Shown here: positions 52,977-61,708 of the stretch, one piece after another
Layout: every line of letters begins with the position of its first letter
How positions within the stretch are numbered: the stretch's first letter is position 1
Assembly: GCA_947626435.1 (NCBI GenBank)
Contig: CANQSB010000009.1
Span: 39,558-103,557 of the forward strand
Direction: 5' to 3'
Source of the DNA: an uncultured Lachnospiraceae bacterium
Lineage (GTDB): Bacteria > Bacillota > Clostridia > Lachnospirales > Lachnospiraceae
DNA length: 64,000 nt
Position numbers and translations under genes: made by a program
Notes under the pieces: generated by a model
Told to the model about the DNA's origin: nothing
The model's input: only the letters and a program-made list of their open reading frames with translations
The model's database searches: none

Positions 52977-54260
52977 CTAACAGCTCCTTAGTTCGGTCTT
53001 TCCGCCCATGTACGGCTGCAAAACCTGGGGAATCTTTACTGAGCCGTCCGCCTGCAGATTATTTTCGAGGAATGCAATCAACATTCTCGGCGGCGCGACT
53101 ACCGTATTATTTAATGTATGCGCAAAATACTTTCCGTTCTCACCGTTTACCCTGATTTTTAATCTTCTCGCCTGTGCGTCGCCTAAATTAGAACAGCTTC
53201 CGACCTCAAAATATTTCTTCTGTCTGGGCGACCAAGCCTCCACGTCTACAGACTTCACCTTTAAATCAGCCAAATCGCCAGAACAGCACTCCAGCGTGCG
53301 GACAGGAATATCAAGCGACCTGAACAAATCAACCGTATTCTGCCAAAGCCTGTCAAACCACATGGGCGACTCATCGGGCTTGCATACAACAATCATCTCC
53401 TGCTTTTCAAACTGGTGTATTCTATATACGCCCCTCTCCTCAACGCCATGAGCCCCCTTTTCCTTTCTAAAGCAGGGCGAATAGCTTGTAAGCGTCTTTG
53501 GCAGCTCCGCCTCCGAAATGATAGTGTCAATAAACTTGCCAATCATTGAATGTTCGCTTGTGCCGATAAGGTACAGATCCTCGCCCTCAATCTTGTACAT
53601 CATGGCATCCATCTCGTCGAAGCTCATAACTCCCGTCACCACGTTGCTCCTAATCATAAACGGCGGCACGCAGTAGGTAAAGCCCCTATCAATCATAAAA
53701 TCCCTCGCGTAAGCGATTACCGCGGAATGAAGGCGCGCAATATCACCCATCAGATAATAAAAGCCGTTGCCCGCTACTTTCCTCGCGCTGTCAAGGTCAA
53801 TGCCATTAAAGCGCTCCATGATTTCTGTGTGGTACGGTATCTCAAAATCAGGCACTACAGGTTCGCCGTACTTCTGAACCTCGACATTTTCCGCATCGCT
53901 CCTGCCGATAGGCACGCTCGGATCAATGATGTTTGGTATAGTCATCATTATCTTTGTCACTTTATCGTTTAATTCCTTCTCCGCCTCGGCAAGCTCCTCA
54001 AGACGCTTTGCCTGCGCGTTCACCTGCTTTTTGACTTCCTCGGCCTCATCTTTTTTGCCCTGTCCCATCAGAGCGCCTATCTGCTTTGAAAGCTTGTTCC
54101 TCTCTGCCCTGAGATTGTCCGCCTCCTGCTGCGTTTTCCTTGCCTGCGCGTCAAGCTCGATTACCTCGTCAACCAACGGCAGCTTGTGATCCTGAAATTT
54201 CTTTTTGATATTCTCCCTCACAGCATCGGGATTTTCCCTCAAAAATTTAATGTCTATCAT
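52977..54260 (-). CDS. serS: Serine--tRNA ligase
   Basis: 427 residues. The N-terminal coiled-coil arm (about 30-100) and class II motifs are visible: motif 2 FRKEKGAHGVEERGVYRIHQ, the Ser site GTSEHSMIG and motif 3 region YFEVGSCSNLGDAQARR. It charges tRNA-Ser. The start at 54260 has AGGAG. The 70-bp leader is too short for a T-box and none is seen. Confidence 0.97.
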   Translation of the reverse strand: MIDIKFLRENPDAVRENIKKKFQDHKLPLVDEVIELDAQARKTQQEADNLRAERNKLSKQIGALMGQGKKDEAEEVKKQVNAQAKRLEELAEAEKELNDKVTKIMMTIPNIIDPSVPIGRSDAENVEVQKYGEPVVPDFEIPYHTEIMERFNGIDLDSARKVAGNGFYYLMGDIARLHSAVIAYARDFMIDRGFTYCVPPFMIRSNVVTGVMSFDEMDAMMYKIEGEDLYLIGTSEHSMIGKFIDTIISEAELPKTLTSYSPCFRKEKGAHGVEERGVYRIHQFEKQEMIVVCKPDESPMWFDRLWQNTVDLFRSLDIPVRTLECCSGDLADLKVKSVDVEAWSPRQKKYFEVGSCSNLGDAQARRLKIRVNGENGKYFAHTLNNTVVAPPRMLIAFLENNLQADGSVKIPQVLQPYMGGKTELRSC

Positions 54261-54330
54261 TTCGATTATGCTCCTTTATTAAAATATATTTTTCGCTATG
54301 GCAAATAGCGGATACCGCCGCCTGCCGCAA

Positions 54331-55563
54331 TTATTTGATGACCGTCTGAATTACAACCGTCGTGTCTTTTATAAGGTCCACAAATTTTTCCGTACGCATA
54401 ACCTGTCCGTATTTGTCCTCAATTATGCGCAGTATGGGTCTTTCAGGGAAATGGAAGTTTTGGCGCATGACAATGCCGACTTCTCCCTGATTTGTCTTAA
54501 CTTTCGAGCCGACAGGATAAACGGCTATAAGCTGCAGAAACGCCTCAACTATATCATCATCATACCATATTCCGCTGTAATTTCTGATAAGGTTAATCGC
54601 TTCATGTACGCGCACTCTTGCTTTTCCTATGCCGCAGATAAGCTCGTCAAACTCATCGCACACGCCTACTATCTGCACCATTCTCGACACTAGGTCAGTA
54701 CCGAGCGGATAGCCTGAGCCGTCCTTGCGCTCATGGTGGTTGAGCACTATGTTCTTGGCATTCTCCGAAAGCCAATCTTCGCCCTTTATCGCCGTATAGC
54801 CGTATATGGAATGTTTCTTATATTCTTCCTGGTCTTTCGTAGGCAGAAGGTTTATATCCTGGTCCTCATAGCGCACCACCAAATACCTAAGTCCTAAATC
54901 ATGCATCAAAGAAGCGACACCAATGTCATAAACTTCTCTTTCCGAAAGCCCCAGCTTCAAGGCAATCAGCGTGGCAATCGTACACACCTGTACGGAATGT
55001 TCATAAATGTCAGCGCTTCTTTCCTTTACATCATAGACCTTCTCAACTACCTCGTCCTCCTCAAGAATATCAGATATAATATTCTTTGCAGTTTCCGCAA
55101 TCTGTTTCAAGGTCTCCGTCCTTTGATATACATGCAGCTCCAGTATGTCCTTTACTTTGTCGCTCACCTGTTTTTCGACATCGTCACGCAGAATAGTTAC
55201 CGCCTGCATCTCAATCCTTGGCTTAGGCTTATTTTCAGGCGCTTTTTTATTCTGCGAAGCGGCAGGCGACGAAGCTTGTGCTTTTGACGGCGCGGAAGCT
55301 GTTGCCTGCGTCCTTGAGGAAGCGGGCGCGGGCTTTGGCTCGTCTTTTTTCTTAGGCGCAGGCGCGGACTTTTCTTCTTTTGCCCCGCCTAAAGCAGGCT
55401 CGTCCTCGATATATACTGTGAAAATATTCATTTCCCTGAGTTTTTCAATATATGGCTCTTTTATTACCGTACCTTTGCCCAATACGACCGTATAATCCTC
55501 AAGCAGGACATCATTGGCAAGAATATCGCCATCCTTTAAATCTTCTACTGTAACTAATCTCAT
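54331..55563 (-). CDS. HD-GYP domain protein with Ala/Pro/Lys linker
   Basis: 410 residues. A DUF3391-like N-terminus (1-55), a disordered Ala/Pro/Lys/Ser linker (60-115), then the HD-GYP domain (about 150-380). HD is present at 221-222, but the motif is HDLGL, with Leu instead of the usual Lys in HDxGK. HHERKDGSGYP (276-286) is intact. Cyclic-di-GMP hydrolysis is plausible but the missing Lys leaves it open. It shares a direction and short spacing with DUF4446 and serS. Confidence 0.88.
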   Translation of the reverse strand: MRLVTVEDLKDGDILANDVLLEDYTVVLGKGTVIKEPYIEKLREMNIFTVYIEDEPALGGAKEEKSAPAPKKKDEPKPAPASSRTQATASAPSKAQASSPAASQNKKAPENKPKPRIEMQAVTILRDDVEKQVSDKVKDILELHVYQRTETLKQIAETAKNIISDILEEDEVVEKVYDVKERSADIYEHSVQVCTIATLIALKLGLSEREVYDIGVASLMHDLGLRYLVVRYEDQDINLLPTKDQEEYKKHSIYGYTAIKGEDWLSENAKNIVLNHHERKDGSGYPLGTDLVSRMVQIVGVCDEFDELICGIGKARVRVHEAINLIRNYSGIWYDDDIVEAFLQLIAVYPVGSKVKTNQGEVGIVMRQNFHFPERPILRIIEDKYGQVMRTEKFVDLIKDTTVVIQTVIK

Positions 55564-55583
55564 AGGTAAAACCCTAACCTTTC

Positions 55584-56120
55584 TTAATCAAGATATTCCG
55601 CGTCATTTGATGAACTGCCTACAGCCCGCTCGACAGCAACCTTTTCCTCATTGCTCAGTGGAATTGCCGACTCTCCGTTTTTGATACGCTTTGAGTATGA
55701 ATAGCAGCCTTCCGAGCTATGTACCGAATTTATCAAAAATCCACTGTTATTCTCATCAAGCAGGACGAGTACGAAACTAAGCTTGCCTCCCATTTCCTTA
55801 AAGGCATCATACTTGACAAGTCCAAGCTTCTGAAAAGTCGTCTCATGCTTTTCAAAAAGCTTTTTTATGTTTTCTCTGTTTGCTTCGACGCTTGATTTTA
55901 TGAATTTATTGTCCTCGTAAAGCGTGATTATGTCGTCCTCAAGACTGCTCGCGTCTTTGCCCAGCATAAATTTCTGATATTTCTTTTTAAATTTGTTTAT
56001 CTGCACGAACGCCATTATTATAAGAACCAACAGGACGACAATCGTGATGATTAATCCGAGAAAAATATATCCCGCGTCTATACCGCCGATGCCTATGCTG
56101 TTGAAAAAATTGCTGTTCAT
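55584..56120 (-). CDS. DUF4446 family membrane protein
   Basis: 178 residues with one N-terminal membrane helix (YIFLGLIITIVVLLVLIIMA), a short coiled-coil (VEANRENIKKLFEKHETTFQ) and the DUF4446 core (LVKYDAFKEMGGKLSFVLVL, SEGCYSYSKRI). Typical length and typical location beside parAB in Clostridia. Function unknown; possibly linked to chromosome segregation or division by context. Confidence 0.88.
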   Translation of the reverse strand: MNSNFFNSIGIGGIDAGYIFLGLIITIVVLLVLIIMAFVQINKFKKKYQKFMLGKDASSLEDDIITLYEDNKFIKSSVEANRENIKKLFEKHETTFQKLGLVKYDAFKEMGGKLSFVLVLLDENNSGFLINSVHSSEGCYSYSKRIKNGESAIPLSNEEKVAVERAVGSSSNDAEYLD

Positions 56121-56132
56121 TAGTATTTCCCC

Positions 56133-57038
56133 CTATAAATTTATGTTGGAAAGCGCCTCCGTAAGCCTGTCAAGGTCATCGTTTGAGTAAAACTCCAATT
56201 CTATCTTGCCCGAGCCGCTGCTGCCCTTTGCTGTTATCTCTACCTTTCGGCTAAGTTTTTCCTTTAGGCGGTTTTCAATATCTTCATATATGTATTGGAC
56301 TGCCTGCGGGGGCTCATCTTTTTTGGGCTTTTCCTCCTTGGGATTGAGTATGCCCTTGACAAGCTTTTCTGTTTCGCGCACGCTTAGCTTTTCATCAAAA
56401 ATCCTCTGTGCGAGCAAAAGCTGCTGCTCCTTGTCTTCTATCGGAATGAGCGCCCTTGCGTGTCCTGTGGAAAGCATATCGTCTATTATCATCTGCTGCA
56501 CTCCGTCGCAGAGCTTTAAAAGGCGTATGCTGTTTGTGACCGCGGTTCTGCTCTTTGACACTCTTTCGGCTACCTCGTCCTGTTTTAGGTCAAACTCCTC
56601 CAAAAGCCGCTTATAGGCGAGCGCTTCCTCTATCGGGTTAAGGTCTTCCCTCTGTATGTTTTCGATGAGGGAAATCTCTACTATTTCGCGATCTGTATAA
56701 TTTTTGATTATTACAGGAACTTCCTTTAAGCCTGCAAGCTTGGCGGCGCGCCATCTGCGCTCTCCCGCGATTATCTCATAGTAGTCTTTTCTGTCCTGCA
56801 CGAGTATCGGCTGCAAAAGTCCGAACTGTCTGATTGAATCGGCAAGCTCTTGCAGAGCGTCTTCATCAAAATTTTTTCGGGGCTGATCTTTGTTTGGCTC
56901 GACTTTGGTTATCTTTACCATTGTTTCCGCTTTGCCTGTCAGAGCGGCGTTTTCGCTTTTTGCTTTATTTGGCGCTGTCTGCGGCATCGGTATCAGGCTG
57001 TCCAAGCCTTTTCCGAGTCCTTTTCCTTTTGTCGGCAT
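56133..57038 (-). CDS. parB: Chromosome partitioning protein ParB/Spo0J
   Basis: 301 residues. N-terminal CTPase/ParB box (GERRWRAAKLAG, ENIQREDLNPIEEALAYKRL), a helix-turn-helix (DEVAERVSKSRTAVTNSIRL) and a C-terminal dimer domain. It binds parS sites near the origin and loads condensin. No TGTTTCACGTGAAACA-type parS was noticed in the window. It lies 17 bp downstream of parA. Confidence 0.95.
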   Translation of the reverse strand: MPTKGKGLGKGLDSLIPMPQTAPNKAKSENAALTGKAETMVKITKVEPNKDQPRKNFDEDALQELADSIRQFGLLQPILVQDRKDYYEIIAGERRWRAAKLAGLKEVPVIIKNYTDREIVEISLIENIQREDLNPIEEALAYKRLLEEFDLKQDEVAERVSKSRTAVTNSIRLLKLCDGVQQMIIDDMLSTGHARALIPIEDKEQQLLLAQRIFDEKLSVRETEKLVKGILNPKEEKPKKDEPPQAVQYIYEDIENRLKEKLSRKVEITAKGSSGSGKIELEFYSNDDLDRLTEALSNINL

Positions 57039-57055
57039 TGTAAAAATTTCTCCTT

Positions 57056-57814
57056 TTAACTATTTATTACTTCCTCCGCAAGAGCCATATAGCTTTCCGC
57101 TCCCGCTGATTTTGGCTCGTATATGTTTATCGGCTTGCCGTAGCTTGGCGCTTCGGCGAGTCTGATGTTTCTCGGTATTATTGTCTTATAAATTTTCTGG
57201 TTCAAATGGCTTTTTACGTCTTCAACTACCTGCGCGGAAAGATTTGTGCGGGAGTCGTACATTGTAAACAATACTCCCTCCATTTCCAGGTCGGGGTTTA
57301 ATCTTTCCTTGACGAGGTTTATTGTGTGTATGAGCTGGCTTAGTCCTTCGAGCGCATAGTATTCGCACTGGATTGGGACAAGGACTGAGTCGGCGGTGGT
57401 CATTGCGTTTACCGTGAGCAGGTTTAATGAGGGCGGACAGTCAATGATTATGTAATCATACTTGTCCTTTACCCAGTCTATTTCGCCTTTTAGTATGTAT
57501 TCTTTTTTTTCTACTCCGATCAGCTCGATTTCCGCGGCGGCGAGGTTGACGTTTGACGGCAGGATTGAAACGTTTGGAATTACGTCTTTTAGTATGCTTC
57601 TTTCTATGGTGCAGTCGCCTAGTATGAGTTCATATACGGTGTTTTCCAGCTTGTTTTTTTCGATGCCGTAGCCGCTGGTGGTATTACCTTGGGGATCTAT
57701 GTCCACTACAAGGACTTTTTTGCCTTTGGCGGCTATGCATGAGGATAGGTTGATTGCGGTTGTTGTTTTGCCGACGCCGCCTTTTTGGTTGGCGATTGCT
57801 ATTACTCTGCCCAT
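57056..57814 (-). CDS. parA: Chromosome partitioning ATPase ParA/Soj
   Basis: 252 residues, with the deviant Walker A NQKGGVGKTTTAINL at the N-terminus, Walker A' VLVVDIDPQGNTTSGYG and Walker B YIIIDCPPSLN. The short form without a DNA-binding N-domain is typical of chromosomal Soj. It works with ParB in origin segregation. The local codon use is less skewed to A/C on the plus strand than further left; nothing else is odd. Confidence 0.95.
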   Translation of the reverse strand: MGRVIAIANQKGGVGKTTTAINLSSCIAAKGKKVLVVDIDPQGNTTSGYGIEKNKLENTVYELILGDCTIERSILKDVIPNVSILPSNVNLAAAEIELIGVEKKEYILKGEIDWVKDKYDYIIIDCPPSLNLLTVNAMTTADSVLVPIQCEYYALEGLSQLIHTINLVKERLNPDLEMEGVLFTMYDSRTNLSAQVVEDVKSHLNQKIYKTIIPRNIRLAEAPSYGKPINIYEPKSAGAESYMALAEEVINS

Positions 57815-57937
57815 GGTGGTTGTGTCTCCTTTGTGGGTGGTGGTGTATTGTTAATGTGTGTGGTGTTTGAAAAATCTATAGATTACATTATACCACTATT
57901 GCTTTGTATTATCTACAATGAATTTGATTATTTTTGT

Positions 57938-59233
57938 TCAGCACTCAAGCCTTGACGGATCAAGAAGGAAATCATAGATATTCATTATCTGAATCCCATG
58001 CTCATCATAGTGGAAAGGCACGGTATCCTTTGTCACCACTATTTTCCTGAAGGAATCATCAATTTTTCGGAATGGTCTGGTTTCCTGTTCCTGTTTTCCA
58101 GCATCAGGAATCGAATACGCTGACTGTATATACAATCTGTTTGAACCGGCATTGCAGACAAAATCAACTTCAAGCTGTTTACGGATCACTTTTCCGCCAG
58201 CGTCTTTTTGTGCGATCGTTACGACTCCCACATCTACGTTGTAGCCCCTCATCCGCAGTTCATTATAAAGTACATTTTCCATTATATGCGTCTGTTCAAA
58301 TTGCCGAAAATTAATACGGGAATTTCGCAGCCCCAAATCCGAAAAATAATATTTTCTAGGAGTCTCAATATATGCTTTTCCCCGTATATCGTATCTCTGT
58401 GCAGACTCCATTAAAAAAGAATCCTCAAAATAATCTAAATACCGTTTGATCGTTGCTGCTGTAATCTTGGATTTTTTGACGGTGCGGAAAGTATTTTTCA
58501 GCTTTTCAGGATTCGTCAACGAGCCGACAGCCGATGACAAAATATTAAGCAAATCTTCCAGCTCTCCCTGATTTTTTACCTTATTGCGTTTAAAAATATC
58601 CCGGATATATATTTCGTCAAACAGGTTGTTCAACGTGGCGGCTTTGTCAGCATCTTCATCTTTGAGAACCACCATCGGAATCCCGCCATACAGCATATAT
58701 TGTGAAAGCCCTTCATATTTATCTCCCGGATAAACAGACATAAATTCAGCGAAACTTAAAGGGTACATATGAATTTCATCACCCCTGCCGGCAAATTCTG
58801 TTATGATGTCACTTGAAAGGAATTTCGCGTTGCTCCCAGTAACATATACATCCATGTTATCTTTACGAAGATAGCCGTTCAAAACAGTTTCAAAACAGTC
58901 AAGCATCTGTACTTCGTCAAGAAGAAGATAGTAAATCTGAGCGTCTGTTATTTTGGAACGTATATATGCCATAAACTTTTCTGGATCGGCTCTTCTGTTT
59001 CTCTTTTCAAGTTCGATTAAATTCTCCCCGATCAGATATAGGTCATCTGCCGAGTCAAAAGCAAATCGGATGATATGATCTTCCGGCACGCCTTTTTCCA
59101 AAAGATGACGGTAAAACAATGTGTTCAGAAGATAGGATTTGCCGCACCTTCTGATTCCAGTTATCACTTTGATCAACCCATTCCCTTTGCGTTTGATCAG
59201 TTTATTCAGATATAAGTCACGTTTGATTTCCAT
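57938..59233 (-). CDS. AAA_14/DUF4143 ATP-binding protein
   Basis: About 431 residues from the ATG at 59233 (AAAGGA, 7-nt spacing). N-terminal AAA_14 ATPase: Walker A GIRRCGKSY, Walker B IYYLLLDEVQML. The C-terminal DUF4143 region carries a restriction-endonuclease-like fold (LEVDFVCNAGSNRLYIQSAY). These orphan ATPases are common accessory genes in gut Clostridia; the biological role is unknown. Inserted between parA and the small-gene region. Direct repeats lie just upstream. Confidence 0.85.
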   Translation of the reverse strand: MEIKRDLYLNKLIKRKGNGLIKVITGIRRCGKSYLLNTLFYRHLLEKGVPEDHIIRFAFDSADDLYLIGENLIELEKRNRRADPEKFMAYIRSKITDAQIYYLLLDEVQMLDCFETVLNGYLRKDNMDVYVTGSNAKFLSSDIITEFAGRGDEIHMYPLSFAEFMSVYPGDKYEGLSQYMLYGGIPMVVLKDEDADKAATLNNLFDEIYIRDIFKRNKVKNQGELEDLLNILSSAVGSLTNPEKLKNTFRTVKKSKITAATIKRYLDYFEDSFLMESAQRYDIRGKAYIETPRKYYFSDLGLRNSRINFRQFEQTHIMENVLYNELRMRGYNVDVGVVTIAQKDAGGKVIRKQLEVDFVCNAGSNRLYIQSAYSIPDAGKQEQETRPFRKIDDSFRKIVVTKDTVPFHYDEHGIQIMNIYDFLLDPSRLEC

Positions 59234-59248
59234 ATTGCGATCCTTTAC

Positions 59249-59340
59249 AATAGATTTTTGCAACTATTTGTATTTTTCTATTATATGATATCACAAACTG
59301 CGCAAAAGAGCAATCTTTTGAAATAGATTTTTGCAACTAT
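59249..59340. repeat. 19-bp direct repeat pair upstream of the ATPase gene
   Basis: AATAGATTTTTGCAACTAT occurs at 59249-59267 and again, identical, at 59322-59340, 73 bp apart, straddling the likely promoter region of the AAA_14 gene. It could be an operator pair or an insertion scar. Confidence 0.5.
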
Positions 59341-59384
59341 AAGGAGCATACACAAATCTCTTCACTTCTTCGGGCATAAGAGAA

Positions 59385-59416
59385 CCGCCGTACAGGAGTC
59401 CATTCCCATACGGCGG
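59385..59416 (+). terminator. Possible hairpin terminator
   Basis: CCGCCGTA pairs exactly with TACGGCGG around a 16-nt loop, followed by CATCTTTATTT on the plus strand. The T tract is poor and no plus-strand gene lies upstream, so its role is uncertain. The remaining bases of 59264-59520 show no gene. Confidence 0.35.
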
Positions 59417-59520
59417 CATCTTTATTTCCCAAAGCAAGGACATTTTTACGCTATTCTACTTATGAAATTTACTCAATGTACGTTAACTATGGACAATATA
59501 TATTACATAATCTCATTTTA

Positions 59521-59661
59521 TTAAGTTCTCTGCTTAATGTCTATGCCCATATTTTCTATTTCTGCCATTTCGACAGTTTCCATGCCTTCATAAATATGTA
59601 CCTGTTTATTGGAATTATTAAATAGGCTTAACACTTCTCTCCACAACTCTTGTCTCTGCAT
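59521..59661 (-). CDS. Small hypothetical protein (46 residues)
   Basis: ATG at 59661 with GGAG 7 nt upstream; reads MQRQELWREVLSLFNNSNKQ and ends GIDIKQRT. Acidic, probably helical and soluble. A good ribosome binding site and balanced composition support it as real. No family recognised. It is downstream of the 152-codon gene. Confidence 0.5.
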   Translation of the reverse strand: MQRQELWREVLSLFNNSNKQVHIYEGMETVEMAEIENMGIDIKQRT

Positions 59662-59735
59662 AATTTTTCTCCATTCTAATCAACTATTTTATACCTAAAT
59701 TTCATTCCATTTTTCTGCTATCCCCTCTGATAAAC

Positions 59736-60137
59736 CTAAAGAACAAAACGTCCTATTGTGGAATATTTTTGTATCCATCCATTATCTTCATAACACGCAA
59801 TTTCACTTCCCATCTTTTCACTAATCTCAACCATATTATAACATTTATCACTTTCCTTTATTATTAAACTTAAGCAATCCTTATTTTCTTCAAACATTTC
59901 CAAAAAAAGATATATAACATTTGTAATTGTTTCTGACAATAAATCACAAACGGCTTCCTGCTGCTGCACATTCAAACTTGAAAAACAACTATATTGTTCT
60001 AATTTAACAGGGTTCACTGTGCTTTGTTTTACAATTCCCATTGATAACTTCAATGCCCTGTCCCTTACATTTTGAATTACTAATTTGCCAAAAAAATTCA
60101 ATATTGTTTCCTTCTGCTCTTTACTTAATTTGTCCAT
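59736..60137 (-). CDS. Hypothetical protein
   Basis: About 133 residues from the ATG at 60137 (AGGAGG upstream). All-helical look: MDKLSKEQKETILNFFGKLV, AVCDLLSETITNVIYLFLEM. No signal peptide, membrane helix or catalytic motif. AT-rich codon use sets it apart from core genes. The setting among small unknown genes suggests an immunity or accessory function, but this is a guess. Confidence 0.6.
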   Translation of the reverse strand: MDKLSKEQKETILNFFGKLVIQNVRDRALKLSMGIVKQSTVNPVKLEQYSCFSSLNVQQQEAVCDLLSETITNVIYLFLEMFEENKDCLSLIIKESDKCYNMVEISEKMGSEIACYEDNGWIQKYSTIGRFVL

Positions 60138-60213
60138 TTCTTCCTCCTGTCTTACTCCTTTTGGGATTTCCGCCAAGCCAATATAGGCATGCAATTTTAT
60201 TATCTATTAATAT

Positions 60214-60669
60214 TTACGCTGTTTCATCGTCTAGAATCTTTTTTAATTCATCACTATTTGCAATAAATACTTTACCCCAAGTAATGTCATTTGCATCAAA
60301 CTCAACATCATTCTCATACAAAAATTCATCATCATATTCATAGTTTACATAAACTTGGACCGTTCTTTCATCGACCTTACTAATAGTAAATTGTTTGTTA
60401 AGTTTAGTAGCCGCTGGATAAAACTTTAAATCATACACCGTAATCATATTCCCACAATTACAACATTTTGCAAAAATACTTGGATGCGCATCTTGGTAAA
60501 CTTCAAACCTTTCACAATGGCACGTACACTTTACCTTATATACAAATGAGGTTTTACTTGCAAATTTTTTGTATAAGTATAAGTACCACGGATCAGTATT
60601 ATCTTTAACGCAATATTTTTTTATATGGTTAGGAGCAATTGGTTCCATCTTACTTTTTCTACTTTCCAT
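60214..60669 (-). CDS. Hypothetical protein with zinc-ribbon-like motif
   Basis: About 151 residues. The centre has CTCHCERFEVYQ then AKCCNCGNMITVYDLKFYPA: Cys pairs 24 residues apart that could form a zinc ribbon. The C-terminus is acidic and beta-rich (VQVYVNYEYDDEFLYENDVE). The start is uncertain among three Met/TTG codons within 30 bp. It partly overlaps the stop of the upstream ATPase fragment. Confidence 0.55.
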   Translation of the reverse strand: MESRKSKMEPIAPNHIKKYCVKDNTDPWYLYLYKKFASKTSFVYKVKCTCHCERFEVYQDAHPSIFAKCCNCGNMITVYDLKFYPAATKLNKQFTISKVDERTVQVYVNYEYDDEFLYENDVEFDANDITWGKVFIANSDELKKILDDETA

Positions 60670-60671
60670 TT

Positions 60672-60945
60672 TCAATTTATCTCAGCAATCTGGTCTATCG
60701 CATATAACGGTAGATAAACCAGCCCTTCTTCTTTTTTGTAGTCCGCCATAGATGTGCGAACAGAAATTTCAGGTGAAAATTTTTCCCGATAAGTTTTCAG
60801 GCTTTTGGCTTTCAGATTTATCTGCGCCTTTACTTCAACGGGAACAACCCGCTCCCCTGTATCAACGGCAAAGTCAATCTCGCAGGAGCTTCTGTCTATG
60901 AAATCTTATATCCATAAATCATACAGGCTTTCTCCTGCTGCAGAT
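60672..60945 (-). pseudogene. DUF4143-type ATPase C-terminal fragment
   Basis: A minus frame without start codon reads DRSSCEIDFAVDTGERVVPV, EVKAQINLKAKSLKTYREKF and ends AIDQIAEIN with TGA: the C-terminal nuclease-fold part (EVKA) of an AAA_14/DUF4143 ATPase. Just upstream, in another frame, EYLQQEKACMIYGYKIS fits the same family, so the gene is both truncated and frameshifted. It differs from the intact ATPase at 57938. Confidence 0.6.
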
Positions 60946-60947
60946 AT

Positions 60948-61289
60948 TCAAAGCGCAGATGGGCTGCCTTCATTTTCTCCAAAAGCGTAAAGCCACGGAG
61001 TGTCCTTTCTGTCCATCTCATATATTTGTCCCTTGTTCATGTCAATATATTTATTGAAGACTGCTATGCATGAATCAATTTTTTTATCTTCATAATATTC
61101 CTTCCCTGCAATTAGCGTTATCAAAGAGCCTTCTCTATGAATTAAAAGATTATAATCAAAAACGGCTGCCTTATAATCCTTTGGAAGGGAATAGCAGCTA
61201 AAATCAGTTAGAGGATTTCCGTCTTCAATTTTTTTTAATATTTCTTTTTCTTTACGCGCAACAGTAACTAGTAAGGTTATCCATATCAC
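60948..61289 (-). CDS. Hypothetical protein
   Basis: 113 residues from a GTG at 61289, after GGGAGG; the spacing is short (3-4 nt). Reads LPKDYKAAVFDYNLLIHREG and DSCIAVFNKYIDMNKGQIYE. No recognisable motif. Length and position next to other accessory genes suggest an immunity-type protein; not certain. Confidence 0.45.
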   Translation of the reverse strand: MIWITLLVTVARKEKEILKKIEDGNPLTDFSCYSLPKDYKAAVFDYNLLIHREGSLITLIAGKEYYEDKKIDSCIAVFNKYIDMNKGQIYEMDRKDTPWLYAFGENEGSPSAL

Positions 61290-61328
61290 ATTCCTCCCAA
61301 ACGCTCAGTTCACATAAATGGTATAAAA

Positions 61329-61550
61329 TTAAAAAACACGAGCCACTATAACCGCAAAAAGAACGGCAAGAATAATAACAATAATATTAAATACCCATGT
61401 CCATTTATTTCCCAGATTCATAGTATAGCCAAAACCGCTGTGCGAACGCTTAACAATTATCCTTTTATCTTCCCTGTTGAAATATATTCTCCCAGCTATC
61501 CAGCCATGATTATGAGATTTTTCATTTGATTTTTCTGGCTTATATTCCAT
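61329..61550 (-). CDS. DUF5808-containing small membrane protein
   Basis: 73 residues. The N-terminal half has HGWIAGRIYFNREDKRIIVK, the DUF5808 phrase, and FGYTMNLGNKW; a single C-terminal membrane helix (VFNIIVIILAVLFAVIVARV) ends the protein. DUF5808 is usually attached to DUF1648-type membrane proteins; here it stands alone. Function unknown. Confidence 0.7.
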   Translation of the reverse strand: MEYKPEKSNEKSHNHGWIAGRIYFNREDKRIIVKRSHSGFGYTMNLGNKWTWVFNIIVIILAVLFAVIVARVF

Positions 61551-61708
61551 AATTCTATCCTACAATTAAATTTACATTGTCTATTTTGCCTGTAATTGCA
61601 TATCCCGTATATCATATTGATAAATGGGCTACAATATTGATAATTCTTAATTATTCACTGAATGATAATGTATCAATATGCAAACACACTTTTACTTGAA
61701 AAGAGAGC

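Noticed and set aside
54261..54330. T-box riboswitch upstream of serS
   Set aside because: Only 70 bp separate serS from the next gene and no T-box sequence or terminator/antiterminator pair is visible.
57815..57937. parS site near parAB
   Set aside because: No sequence close to TGTTTCACGTGAAACA was found here or elsewhere in the window.
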